From the NCBI GenBank assembly GCA_009602735.1, contig WELA01009249.1, positions 16,596 to 48,597 of the forward strand: a DNA stretch of 32,002 nucleotides, given 5' to 3'. The position numbers were made by a program, and so were the translations under genes. Positions within the stretch are counted from its first letter, which is position 1. Every line of letters starts with the position of its first letter. This stretch comes from Mesotaenium endlicherianum (lineage: Eukaryota > Streptophyta > Zygnematophyceae > Zygnematales > Mesotaeniaceae). The notes under the pieces were generated by a model that saw only the letters and a list, made by a program, of their open reading frames with translations, ran no database searches and was not told where the DNA came from. Positions 9,086 to 20,088 of the stretch are shown here, piece by piece.

Positions 9086-10564
9086 ATGGTAAGGACAAGG
9101 TCTCAAACTAGCAACTCCCGAGACATGGAGAGCCAGGATAACGAGAATGTCAAAAACCAGGCGGAAAGCCATGTAGCGGGAAACCGTACTTATTCTGAAG
9201 CAGTAGCAGATACTGCAGCTAGAGAGGTTGCAGATGAGGCAGCTGCTATTGCCGCAGTCGCAGCACAGCAAGCTGAGGAGGAGAGAGCCAGATTAGAAGC
9301 TGAACAAGTAGCAAAGGCCGCTGAAGATACAGAAAGGAGGGAAGGACAGCCAACTGATGAGCGCACTGTTGAAGAACTTATGGCATCAAGGGCCAATGTT
9401 CTGAACCCACCTCCTGCTGTACAACTCAATGTACCCCTAGGTCAAATACGTGACCGGCTGAATGCGGCAGGAATTGCTGCTGCAGGAGCGAGAGGGATTG
9501 TTGAGGACACTACTCAGCGAGTAGATGCCAATGCTGCTGCTGCATTTGCTAATCTACCACCCCAAAGTGTAGACTTGGGAGCATTGTTCGTTCAGATGCA
9601 GTCGCAAATGGCGACCATGTATCAGTCCCAGCAGGAGGACAAAAGAATCATAATGTCCCTACTGCGGGACAGAGACCAACTGGGGTCTCACACCACTAGT
9701 GGTGGTGGCCGAGGGCCTAGTAAGCCCAAGCCGAAACCTCCCCAGGACTATGATCCTGAGGGAAACAGAAAATATTACCTGATCAAGTTTCTCGCGGATG
9801 TTGAGCAGTGGCTGGAGAACTACCCAGAACTGCAAGATTACGAGAAGGTCAGGCACACCGGTGCGCTACTGAAAGGCAGTGCCGCAGACTGGTGGCTTTA
9901 CTGGAAGGAAGAGCGTAAGGCTCGGCAACTCGGTGACCCTACGTGGGTAGAGTTTGTCGAGAAGTTGCATGAGAAGTTTGATGTCATCAACCAGCAGGAG
10001 AAAGCTATCTATGCGATGATCTCCCTGACACTGAAGCAGACCACTTCAGTTGCTGAGTTTGCTCAAAAGTTCCAAGAGAACATGATGAAGCAGCCAGATT
10101 TGCCAGAACGGTATAGGATAGCATACTTCAGGTATGGCTTGAAATCCGAGGTCTCTAATCATTTTGCTGAGAAAAAGTATGAGAAACTGGCTGACTTGAT
10201 CCGGGATGCTGATGCCTGGGATCAGCAGCAGTTCAATCACAAGCGCCAGAGTAACGCTTTGGTGTCTAAGATTGTCAAAAAGCCCCACGGTTCCTACAAT
10301 GCAATTGAAGGAGACCAGGCTGAGGATAATCAGGGTGATGAATATGAGTATGAGTACAATGCTATTCAGTCTAGAGGTAGAGGTGGTCCCTCTCGAGGTG
10401 GCTATGGAAGGGGTGGTGGTAGGACTAAGCCGAGACCAGCCTCAGCAAAATCTACTTGCTACCATTGTCAGCAGAAAGGCCACTACAGAGAACAGTGTCC
10501 GGTCAAGCACCTGCCTAAGGTCGAGAGAAAAGACCAGCCTTTAAAAGACAGCAACAGTCAGTAA
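9086..10564 (+). CDS. gag: Ty3/gypsy Gag polyprotein (element Z)
   Basis: This is an intact frame of 492 codons starting at the first ATG after the primer site and ending in TAA. Residues 39-85 are Ala/Glu/Arg-rich and probably helical. Residues 211-222 are a Lys/Pro hinge. Residues about 230-355 are the retrotransposon gag core (WLENYPELQDYEKV, SAADWWLYW, KLHEKFDV, SVAEFAQKFQ, PERYRIAYFRYGL). About 425-450 is an RGG box, and residues 458-471 form one CCHC zinc knuckle (CYHCQQKGHYREQC). Gag assembles the virus-like particle and the knuckle binds the element RNA. The length and single knuckle are typical of chromoviruses. The last 46 nt overlap the pol frame and carry a frameshift signal. It is the only complete gag in the window. 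Confidence 0.93.
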   Translation: MVRTRSQTSNSRDMESQDNENVKNQAESHVAGNRTYSEAVADTAAREVADEAAAIAAVAAQQAEEERARLEAEQVAKAAEDTERREGQPTDERTVEELMASRANVLNPPPAVQLNVPLGQIRDRLNAAGIAAAGARGIVEDTTQRVDANAAAAFANLPPQSVDLGALFVQMQSQMATMYQSQQEDKRIIMSLLRDRDQLGSHTTSGGGRGPSKPKPKPPQDYDPEGNRKYYLIKFLADVEQWLENYPELQDYEKVRHTGALLKGSAADWWLYWKEERKARQLGDPTWVEFVEKLHEKFDVINQQEKAIYAMISLTLKQTTSVAEFAQKFQENMMKQPDLPERYRIAYFRYGLKSEVSNHFAEKKYEKLADLIRDADAWDQQQFNHKRQSNALVSKIVKKPHGSYNAIEGDQAEDNQGDEYEYEYNAIQSRGRGGPSRGGYGRGGGRTKPRPASAKSTCYHCQQKGHYREQCPVKHLPKVERKDQPLKDSNSQ

Positions 10565-12897
10565 TCCAGTCTACTGACTGTGAGGATGCTAGAGATAGTG
10601 AGTCGTCACTAGCTGCCCTCGTAGCAGGTATTATGGGTCCTGCTGAACTGGATTCACTATGCATGCCTGACAACCAGATAAAGGAGACCATCAGCAATAT
10701 AGACGTCCAGAGAGTGCACACTCTGGATGCTCTTGTTCCACTTGATGTCCAACATTTCTTTGGTACGTCAGGAGAACAATGCGAAAGTCAAGAAATGACT
10801 GCCCCCCCTATCCTACTGCATTGCATGATTGCAGGTAGGAAGGTGAGGGCATTTGTTGACGGAGGGGCGTCACATACTTTTATCCACAAGGACTTAGTTA
10901 AGCGGCTAAGGCTGCCTACTGTCACCCAAGGGAATAGAAAAATATTCCTTGGAGATGCCTCAAGTATCCCGGGAGGAGTTATAACCAAGCCTATTGAGGT
11001 CCAGTTAGGTTCTGGCATTGCAGTTCTAACTGAAACGCTTACATTTGAGGTACTCAACACTGGCTTTTATGATCTCGTGCTAGGCAGGTCCTGGCTTAAT
11101 AGACATCAAGCTGAAGTGTGTTGGAGCAGAGGTACAGTTAAAGTGAGAGGAGCCAGTGATGGGCAGACTGACTTGGCACCCACCAGTGCTCTTCCTCTTG
11201 TCCTGTGTGGATGGCAAATGAAGGAAAAGAAGGGGCTTCCAGAAGGATGCAAGTTGCTGAATGCAATGGAGTTCGTCAAAAGCTGGAACCAGAAGGAAGA
11301 CAGAATGTTCTGTCTGCTGCTAAGAGAGGTACCTCCTCAACCTGAAGAAGTGGTTGAGAAAAAGGTAAGCCCTCCGGAGCACCCTACTGCTGCAAAAATT
11401 GTTGCTCAGTACACTGATGTGTTTAACATGCCTCCAGGACTACCCCCTAAAAGGGAAGTAGATCATAGGATTGATCTATTACCTGGGAGTTAGCCACCTT
11501 GGCAACGCACGTATGGCTTGTCTTATGTGGAGAGCGAGGAGTTGAAAACACAGATTACAGAGCTTGAGGAAAATGGTTATATTTCTCCCAGTAAATCACC
11601 TTACGGCGCACCCATCCTATTTGTTAAGAAAAAGGATGGCAGTATGCGGATGTGTGTGGATTACAGAGCCCTGAACAGAATTACAATAAAGAACAAGTAT
11701 GCTTTACCCAGGATCAAGGACTTGCTTGATACCCTGTCTGGTGCTAAGGTGTTCAGTAAGATAGATCTCAAGAGTGGTTATCATCAAATCAGAATTGCTG
11801 AGGGGGATGAACACAAGACTGCCTTTCGCACACGTTATGGACACTATGAGTTCAACGTGATGCCATTTGGACTGACTAATGCTCCTGCTACCTTCATGGG
11901 TGCTATGAATGACATTTTCAGACCGTATTTGGATAAGTTTGTGCAAGTTTTCCTGGATGATATTTTCATTTTCTCTAAAGATGAAGCTCAGCAAACTGAA
12001 CACTTAAAGACAGTCCTGGACACTCTGCGGAAAAATCACTTATATGCTAAAATGAGCAAGTGTGATTTCTTTAAGGAAAGTATTGAATTCTTAGGCCACG
12101 TTGTCAATAAAGAGGGCATCAGTGTGGATCCTAAGAAAGTCCAGACCATAAGGGACTGGCCAGTACCACAGTCTGTCTCTGAAGTTAGATCCTTCCTCGG
12201 GTTGGCTAACTACTATAGGAGATTTATTGAGAATTATTCCACAAAGGCCAGTAAACTGACTGACCTTACTAAGAAAGACATCGGGTATGTGTGGGGGGAA
12301 GAGCAGCAGGCTGCCTTCCAGACCCTTAAAGATGCCCTTTGTTCTGCCCCAGTGCTAGCCGTGTATGACCCCAGCAAACCGGTGCAGGTGGTTACTGATG
12401 CCTCTGATTTTGCCATGGGTGCTATTTTGTTGCAGCCTGCTGACAAAACCACAAAGGATGGTAAGGTACGGCAGGAGTGGCATCCTGTGTTGTATGAGTT
12501 TATGAAATTTAATATAGCTGAGATTAATTACTCAATGCATGATAAAGAGCTGCTAGCTATCATTCATGTACTCAAACAGTGGAGAGCATACTTACATGGT
12601 AAAGCTTTTAAGGTGATTACAGATCATCTAGCTCTGACCCACTTTCAGAAGAAGTCGAGCTTAAGGTAAAGCTTTTACTGCTGGAGCCAAATGCTGGAGC
12701 AGTTCCAAGTCCAGATCGACTACAAACCAGGGAAGTTGAATCCTGCTGACGCACTCTCTAGAAGACCTGACTTGCAAGAAAGGAACTTTAGTCAGCATGC
12801 TGTAGATAAAGTCCTGTGTGCACTCACTTCACTAAAGGTGAAAAAGTCCTTCCTTGAACAACTTAGGAAAGCCTACCTTTCTGACCCAACATTTGAG
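10519..12897 (+). pseudogene. pol: Element Z left pol: protease, RT, RNase H (before the gap)
   Basis: This is a single frame in -1 relation to gag. The protease has VDGGASHTFI (DGGA in place of the usual D-S/T-G-A), with the Asp at about residue 76 from ATG 10633, and then FYDLVLGRSWL. A linker follows, then RT with [27 protein letters not shown] and FLDDIFIFS, and RNase H with [13 protein letters not shown] and HDKELLAI. Two in-frame stops break it. TAG at 11491 replaces the CAG found at the same place in the other copies. TAA at 12667 lies in a 25-base patch that does not match the other copies but looks like the nearby sequence at about 12594. The frame then runs into the N gap. Confidence 0.88.
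10540..10581 (+). promoter_or_regulatory. Programmed -1 ribosomal frameshift signal between gag and pol
   Basis: In the gag frame the bases 10540-10546 read T TTA AAA, which fits the X XXY YYZ slippery rule. A 7-nt spacer (10547-10553) follows, then a perfect 10-bp stem: ACAGTCAGTA (10554-10563) pairs with TACTGACTGT (10572-10581) across an 8-nt loop. The pol frame is the -1 frame; it opens at 10519 and overlaps gag to 10564, so the signal lies inside the overlap. The gag stop codon is within the stem. All parts are seen directly; that it works is inferred. Confidence 0.72.
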
Positions 12898-13582
12898 NNN
12901 NNNNNNNNNNNNNNNNNNNNNNNNNNNNNNNNNNNNNNNNNNNNNNNNNNNNNNNNNNNNNNNNNNNNNNNNNNNNNNNNNNNNNNNNNNNNNNNNNNNN
13001 NNNNNNNNNNNNNNNNNNNNNNNNNNNNNNNNNNNNNNNNNNNNNNNNNNNNNNNNNNNNNNNNNNNNNNNNNNNNNNNNNNNNNNNNNNNNNNNNNNNN
13101 NNNNNNNNNNNNNNNNNNNNNNNNNNNNNNNNNNNNNNNNNNNNNNNNNNNNNNNNNNNNNNNNNNNNNNNNNNNNNNNNNNNNNNNNNNNNNNNNNNNN
13201 NNNNNNNNNNNNNNNNNNNNNNNNNNNNNNNNNNNNNNNNNNNNNNNNNNNNNNNNNNNNNNNNNNNNNNNNNNNNNNNNNNNNNNNNNNNNNNNNNNNN
13301 NNNNNNNNNNNNNNNNNNNNNNNNNNNNNNNNNNNNNNNNNNNNNNNNNNNNNNNNNNNNNNNNNNNNNNNNNNNNNNNNNNNNNNNNNNNNNNNNNNNN
13401 NNNNNNNNNNNNNNNNNNNNNNNNNNNNNNNNNNNNNNNNNNNNNNNNNNNNNNNNNNNNNNNNNNNNNNNNNNNNNNNNNNNNNNNNNNNNNNNNNNNN
13501 NNNNNNNNNNNNNNNNNNNNNNNNNNNNNNNNNNNNNNNNNNNNNNNNNNNNNNNNNNNNNNNNNNNNNNNNNNNNNNNNNN
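12898..13582. other. Assembly gap (685 N) inside pol
   Basis: The flanks match 18321 and 18766 of the right-hand pol copy, so only about 444 bases of pol should be missing. The stated gap is longer, and the frame changes across it; both are best explained by an estimated gap size. The missing part holds the zinc-binding segment and the first integrase Asp. Confidence 0.95.
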
Positions 13583-14590
13583 ATCCCCACAACTGTCAAA
13601 GTGACTGCACTCGAAACAGCGAGACAGTTTTACAACCATGTAGTATGCCAACATGGGCTACCTTCTAATATCATCTCAGACAGAGACTCAAAATTCACCT
13701 CTAAGTTCTGGAGAGCTTTAATGGGGTTAATGGGAGTCAAACAGCTGCTCAGCACAGCAAACCACCCTCAGACTGATGGGCAGACTGAAAGAACTAATCG
13801 AGTTCTGGAGGAGGTGCTGAGAGCATATATTAACCAAAAACAAGATAGTTGGGATGACCCGTTGCCTCAAATTCAGTTTGCGGTCAACAGTGCGGTGCAC
13901 GCGTCAACGGGCAAGACTCCTTTTGAACTCAGCCTGAGTAGAGTCCCTAAGTCTCCTTTAGATGTGCTAGGGAAATCTTTAACTCACCCTGAAGGGATTG
14001 ACAACTCGGTCTCCCTCCACTTAACTCAGGCATTTGCTGACACCCTGTCAGAAGTCCAACGAAACTTGCACAAGGCCCAAGAAAACCAACAAGAATACGC
14101 TAATCAACACCGTCGGGAACTGACAATTTCCAAGGGGGATTTAGTCAAACTGCATTCTCAGCACCTGTACCTCCCTGGTGTGGTCAAGAAAAAGCTTGGC
14201 CCGGTCTGGGTCGGTCCATATTCGGTAGTGCGTCGTGTCGGTCAGAATGCATACAACCTGAACATGTCAGCTGACTACAAGGGGCACCCGGTTTTTCATG
14301 TCTCCTACCTGGAACCATACATCAAAGGTGATACACTGTTCAGTGGTCGGTTACCTGTCCAACCGGGACCGGTCCCCGCTGTCCGAGACGGCGATCCTGA
14401 GGAGTATGAGGTCGATGAGATTTTAGACGCTCGCTCGGTCCGTCGATCGTCTAAATATGTCATGAAGTACCTCATCCGATGGAAAGGTTACGATGCCTCT
14501 GGGGACACTTGGGAATTTAAAGACCAGCTGACCAATGCCAAAGGGGCGTTGAAACGGTTCCACCTTCGGGCGGCTGGGGCACCTCCCTAA
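13583..14590 (+). CDS. pol: Element Z left pol: integrase core to chromodomain (after the gap)
   Basis: This open frame runs from the gap to TAA at 14588-14590. It keeps SDRDSKF (second catalytic Asp) and [10 protein letters not shown] (catalytic Glu), which belong to a D,D-35-E integrase. The C-terminal domain follows with GPYSVVRR (GPY/F module), and then the chromodomain ([35 protein letters not shown]), ending in Pro-Pro. Integrase inserts the cDNA copy into the genome and the chromodomain is thought to steer it to marked chromatin. I see no break in this part. Confidence 0.9.
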   Translation: MPTTVKVTALETARQFYNHVVCQHGLPSNIISDRDSKFTSKFWRALMGLMGVKQLLSTANHPQTDGQTERTNRVLEEVLRAYINQKQDSWDDPLPQIQFAVNSAVHASTGKTPFELSLSRVPKSPLDVLGKSLTHPEGIDNSVSLHLTQAFADTLSEVQRNLHKAQENQQEYANQHRRELTISKGDLVKLHSQHLYLPGVVKKKLGPVWVGPYSVVRRVGQNAYNLNMSADYKGHPVFHVSYLEPYIKGDTLFSGRLPVQPGPVPAVRDGDPEEYEVDEILDARSVRRSSKYVMKYLIRWKGYDASGDTWEFKDQLTNAKGALKRFHLRAAGAPP

Positions 14591-14933
14591 CAGTCATTTC
14601 AGTTGACTCGGGAAGGTGACAGGAGGTCCTGTCTCCATATAAGTTGGAGGGGGATGCGTATGACAGTTAGTGAGCNGTCAGTTAGTGACGGTTGTGACAG
14701 GCAGCCCACCTTTAAAATTAAGTTGGAGGGGGTGGAATTCTCAGATCACCATAGTACACACTCAACCTGCGCTCACACTCACTTGCTCTCCAACTCAAGT
14801 TTTCCTTACATTCGCTCACACCAGGTATTCCACTCTAGGAACTCTCCCGATCGCGTCCCTCTTCATCAAGGGCACTCAGTAGCGGCAAAATATCATGACT
14901 TCACTTACTGCATTGTGTTTATGATTGAGCAGG
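14591..14933 (+). other. Spacer between pol and extra ORF, with candidate 3' splice site
   Basis: Noncoding. It contains two purine-rich tracts of the form AAGTTGGAGGGGG (about 14640 and 14717) and a pyrimidine-richer stretch with many CTCAC strings. The end reads TTGAGCAG|G directly before the ATG at 14934, as in the copy ending at 20088. The single N at 14676 sits between two versions of CAGTTAGTGA and is an unmerged join. Confidence 0.45.
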
Positions 14934-16514
14934 ATGACTCAAAAGTCGGAACTCAAGAGAAAGAGAAGGGCGGAAGAGGCACATGCAGAATACTTTCAAT
15001 TTTGTGGAGACATCGAATCATCTTCCATCTCCGCTCGGGAATCACAACGACTCCAACAACAGCGGGAGGCACAGAAGAAAAAGGAGGAGGAAAAACAGGC
15101 CAGACTGAGGCAGGAAGAGATGGACAGAAAAGCTGCAGTGGAGGCCAAGAAAGCAGAGGAGGAGAGGCAAGCGGAGGAGAAGCGGAAGCAGCAGGCTGAA
15201 GAAGAAGAACAGAGGAGAATCAGCAGCTACCGCTACACGGTGCTGGGCAAGGGCTTTGATCTACTGGAGGAGGCCTTCAAGTATGCCCAGAGAAGTCGCA
15301 GTGAGTCGCAGAAGGAAATCCTCCAGAAGGAAGGGGAGACATCCGAAAACTTTGACAAGTATATCGAGGTCAGCGCAGGGCTCCTCCTCTACCACGATTA
15401 CGCCAGGATGGTAGGATATACGATTGGAGAGGCCAAGGCAATGGCCCAGGTGAACGAAGCAGGAGCTGTCTCGATTCCTCGTATCTGGGGGGAAGATAGG
15501 GTCATCAGGATGATCCCCATGGACGCGGACAGCTTCAAGGACTCAACACCCCACAACAGGTTCAAGGCCATGTATAATGAGGTGGAGAGGAGGAGCTGGG
15601 AATTCGTGGCCAGGGAAACCAGTCAGCTGAACTTTGTAGGGTACTGGTACCCTTGTACTCTTAAAAAGACAGACGCTGCCTTCTTCCAAAAGCCCACTGA
15701 TTGGCGGTGGATGACCATCAACATGAGGGATCAGCAGAATGACAGGGCGACGGAGGAGGATTTCCTGACAGACTTAAAGGGGAACATAGTATTGCCCCCT
15801 CACATTGCGGCTTGGGACCCGAGATTGGATGGAGTCAGAGACTGCATGAGCCAAGAGATGCAGGGGGACAGAAGCAGGGCCCGAGAGTCATTCTCCAAAG
15901 GGAAGCACGCTTATGCCAAATGGGCAAGTAAGCAGGGGGAAAAGGACCTCTATGCGGTCCGGACTCAGCAGCCCCCACCAGCACCCAAAAGGGGAAGGTC
16001 AGTAGGATATTCTTTTTCTCGGGAAGAGCTGGAGCAACTGACAGAGGAGATCCCAGAAGTCTCAGAGGAACCCAGGGACGGCAAGGAGGAGGAGTCGGAG
16101 GACGACGAGGAGGAAGACGAGGTGGAAGACGAGGAGAAAGACACTAACCCCGCCGTGATCCTGACGCCTGCCACATCCCCTGTAAGGGAGAAGACGGGGT
16201 TGGCCCCCCAGCAACTCGCTCAAGAGGAGGATATCACTTGGCTGGGGACTGCCAGAGGACAGACCCTATCTCCAGGCAAGGAGACCCAGTCAGACAGAGC
16301 AGACAGGAGGGCTGCTCGGGAGATAGCCAGAGGCCTGCCAGCATCTCCCTCGCAGAGAGGACATGTACCCTTGGCTCATGTCATGCAACATCCTTCTGGG
16401 ATGCCGGTATACGTACCTGTTAGTTTGAGGGCTGCCCAGGAGAAGGCTGCCTCCCTCCAGACTGTGCAGGATGAAACAGCCCAGTTACTGCGTTCTCCGC
16501 GAGGTCCTTACACC
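14934..16514 (+). CDS. Element Z left extra ORF, 3' end replaced
   Basis: About 527 authentic codons are open from ATG 14934. From about 16515 the frame runs 12 codons into protease-linker sequence and stops at 16550. The order of parts is as in the copy at 20089: a Lys/Arg/Glu/Gln coiled coil (about residues 32-96), a conserved core (about 98-345) with GLLLYHDYARMVGYT, YNEVERRSWEF, YWYPCTLKK, DWRWMTIN, LPPHIAAWDPRLDG and FSKGKHAYAKWA, and a basic PKRGRS that could act as a nuclear signal. A long acidic run and the box RGHVPLAHVMQHPSGMPVYV follow. No known catalytic motif, signal peptide or membrane segment is seen. It follows the chromodomain in the same direction and was probably expressed by splicing. 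The function is unknown to me. Confidence 0.8.
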
Positions 16515-19500
16515 ATGAAGTGTGTTGGAGCAGAGGTACAGTTAAAGTAAGAGGAGCCAGTGATGGGCAGACTGACTTGGCACCCACCAGTGCTCTTCCT
16601 CTTGTCCTGTGTGGATGGCAAATGAAGGAAAAGAAGAGGCTTCCAGAAGGATGCAAGTTGCTGAATGCAATGGAGTTCGTCAAAAGCTAGAACCCAAAGG
16701 AAGACAGAATGTNCAAAGGAAGACAGAATGTTCTGTTTGCTGCTAAGAGAGGTACCTCCTCAACCTGAAAGAAGTGGTGGAGAAAAAGGTAAGCCCTCCG
16801 GAGCACCCTACTGCTGCGAAAATTGTTGCTCAATACACGGATGTATTTAATATGCCTCCAGGACTACCCCCTAAGAGGGAAGTAGATCATAGGATTGATT
16901 TATTACCTGGGAGTCAGCCACCTTGGCAACGCACGTATGGCTTGTCTTATGTGGAGAGCAAGTAGTTGAAAACACAGATTTCAGAGCTTGAGGAAAATGG
17001 TTACATTTCTCCCAGTAAATCACCGTACGGCGCACCCATCCTATTTGTTAAGAAAAAGGATGGCAGTATGCGGATGTGTGTGGATTACAGAGCCCTGAAC
17101 AGAATTACAGTAAAGAACAAGTATGCTTTACCCAGAATCGAGGACTTGCTTGATAGCGTGTCTGGTGCTAAGGTGTTCAGTAAAATAGATCTCAAGAGTG
17201 GTTATCATCAAATCAGAATTGTTGAGGGGGATGAACACAAGACTGCCTTCCGCACACGTTATGGACACTATGAGTTCAACGTGATGCCATTTGGACTGAC
17301 TAATGCTCCTGCTACCTTCATGGGTGCTATGAATGACATTTTCAGACCGTATTTGGATAAGTTTGTGCAAGTTTTCCTGGATGATATTTTAATTTTCTCT
17401 AAAGATGAAGCTCAGCACACTGAACACTTAAAGAAAGTGCTGGACACTCTGCGGAAAAATCACTTGTATGCTAAAATGAGCAAGTGTGATTTCTTTAAGG
17501 AAAGTATTGAATTCTTAGGCCACGTTGTCAGTAAAGAGGGCATCAGTGTGGATCCTAAGAAAGTCCAGACCATAAGGGACTGGCCAGTACCACAGTCTGT
17601 CTCTGAAGTTAGATCCTTCCTCGGGTTGGCTAACTACTATAGGAGATTTATTGAGAATTATTCCACAAAGGCCAGTAAACTGACTGACCTTACTAAGAAA
17701 GACATCGGGTATGTGTGGGGGGAAGAGCAGCAGGCTGCCTTCCAGACCCTTAAAGATGCCCTTTGTTCTGCCCCAGTGCTAGCCGTGTATGACCCCAGCA
17801 AACCGGTGCAGGTGGTTACTGATGCCTCTGATTTTGCCATGGGTGCTATTTTGTTGCAGCCTGCTGACAAAACCACAAAGGATGGTAAGGTACGGCAGGA
17901 GTGGCATCCTGTGTTGTATGAGTCTATGAAATTTAATCCAGCGGAGATTAATTACTCAGTGCATGATAAAGAGCTGCTAGCTATCATTCATGTACTCAAA
18001 CAGTGGAGAGCATACTTACATGGTAAAGCTTTTAAGGTGATTACAGATCATCTAGCTCTGACCCACTTTCAGAAGAAGTCCAAGCTGTCGAGGAGGGAGA
18101 ACCGCTGGAGCCAGATGCTGGAGCAGTTCCAAGTCCAGATCGACTACAAACCAGGGAAGTTGAATCCTGCTGATGCACTCTCTAGAAGACCTGACTTGCA
18201 AGAAAGGAACTTTAGTCAGCATGCTGTAGATAAAGTCCTGTGTGCACTCACTTCACTAAAGGTGAAAAAGTCCTTCCTTGAACAACTTAGGAAAGCCTAC
18301 CTTTCTGACCCAACATTTGAGCCCAGCCCCACTACTGGTATGTGTCGTGCTACCGCACTCGGGTATAAGCTCAAGGGAGGGGTCTGGGTGACTGAAACCA
18401 CTTCAGGCAGGCTGAAGCTGGTCATTCCTAATAATTTGGAAATAAGGTCTCTCTTACTGAGTCAAGCTCATGACAGTCTCCTGGGTGGACATTTGGGGCA
18501 GGCCAAAACTGTTGGCAAACTGGCAAAACATTATCATTGGGAGGGGTTACCCCGGGAGGTCTTGAAATATGTCAAGTCCTGTGACCAGTGTCAGAGAAAT
18601 AAGTCTCGGCACACACCACCCGGAGGTCTCTTGCAACCGCTACCCATCCCAGCGGGACGCTGGGAAACTATATCCATGGACTGGGTGGTCTCACTACCAA
18701 GAACTGCCAACGGGCATGATTCAATACTGGTAGTCGTGGATAAACTGACAAAAATGGTCATTTTTATCCCCACAACTGTCAAAGTGACTGCACTCGAAAC
18801 AGCGAGACAGTTTTACAACCATGTAGTATGCCAACATGGGCTCCCTTCTAATATCATCTCAGACAGAGACTCAAAATTCACCTCTAAGTTCTGGAGAGCT
18901 TTAATGGGGTTAATGGGAGTCAAACAGCTGCTCAGCACAGCAAACCACCCTCAGACTGATGGGCAGACTGAAAGAACTAACCGAGTTCTGCAGGAGGTGC
19001 TGAGAGCATATATTAACCAAAAACAAGATAATTGGGATGACCTGTTGCCTCAAATTCAGTTTGCGGTCAACAGTGCGGTGCACGCGTCAACGGGCAAAAC
19101 TCCTTTTGAACTCAGCCTGGGTAGAGTCCCTAAGTCTCCTCTAGATGTGCTAGGGGAATCTTTAACTCACCCTGAAGGGATTGACAACCCGGTCTCCCTC
19201 CAGTTAACTCAGGAGTTTGCTGACACCCTGTCAGAAGTCCAACGAAACTTGCACAAGGCCCAAGAAAACCAACAAAAATACGCTAATCAACACCGTCGGG
19301 AACTGACATTTTCCAAGGGGGATTTAGTCAAACTGCATTCTCAGAACCTGTACCTCCCTGGTGTGGTCAAGAAAAAGCTTGGCCCTGTCTGGGTCGGTCC
19401 ATATTCGGTGGTGCGTCGTATCGGTCAGAATGCTTACAAACTGAACATGTCAGCTGACTACAAGGGTCACCCGGTTTTTAATGTCTCCTTCCTGGAACCA

Positions 19501-19773
19501 TACATCAAAGGTGATACACTGCTCACAGGTTGGTTACCTGTCCAACCGGGACCGGTCCCCGTTGTCCGGGACGGCAATCCTGAGGAATATGAGGTCGATG
19601 AGATTTTAGACGCTCGCTCTGTCCGTCGATCGTCTAAATATGTCATGAAGTACCTCATCAGATGGAAGGGTTACGATGCCTCTAGGGACACTTGGGAGTT
19701 TAGAGATCAGCTGACCAATGCCAAAGGGGCGTTGAAACGGTTCCACCTTCGGGCGGCTGGGGCACCTCCCTAA
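16515..19773 (+). pseudogene. pol: Element Z right pol: protease tail, RT, RNase H, integrase, chromodomain
   Basis: It starts abruptly in the protease-RT linker (matching about 11114). The linker has an extra A near 16770 and a single-N duplication at 16713. One TAG at 16963 replaces GAG; from 16966 the frame is open for 935 codons to TAA. Counted from there, RT has FLDD at 137-140. RNase H has Asp 286 (TDASDF) and Glu 336. The zinc-binding part has His 502, His 509, Cys 539 and Cys 542. Integrase has Asp 572, Asp 633 and Glu 669, a DX35E spacing. GPY is at 811 and the chromodomain at about 874-925. All catalytic residues that I can place are present, so this is the best preserved pol; only the TAG and the missing protease stop it. 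Confidence 0.92.
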
Positions 19774-20088
19774 CAGTCATTTTCGCTGACACGGGAAGGT
19801 GACGGGAGGTCCTGTCTTTATATAAGTTGGAGGGGGATGTTGACAGTTGTGACAGGCAGCCCACCTTTAAATTTAAGTTGGAGGGAGTGGTAGTCTCTGA
19901 TCACGATATTACCCACTCAACCTGCGCTCACACTCACTTGCTCTCCAACTCAAGTTTTCCTTATATTCGCTCACACCAGGTATTCCACTCTAGGAACTCT
20001 CCCGATCGCGTCCCTCTTCATCAAGGGCACTCAGTAGCGGCAAAATATCATGACTTCACTTACTGCATTGTGTTTATGATTGAGCAGG
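19774..20088 (+). other. Spacer between right pol and extra ORF, with candidate 3' splice site
   Basis: Noncoding and nearly identical to 14591-14933, without the N artefact. Two AAGTTGGAGGG tracts (about 19824 and 19876) are present. It ends in GAGCAG|G (AG at 20086-20087) before the ATG at 20089. The pol stop and the extra ORF are 315 bases apart, too far for simple reinitiation, so a spliced RNA is the likely way to express the downstream ORF. Confidence 0.45.

Noticed and set aside
14591-14933. Second LTR family starting TGACAG after the purine tracts in the pol spacer
   Set aside because: The string follows a polypurine-like tract, but no matching end or second copy in LTR arrangement was found, and the true LTR pair is clear.
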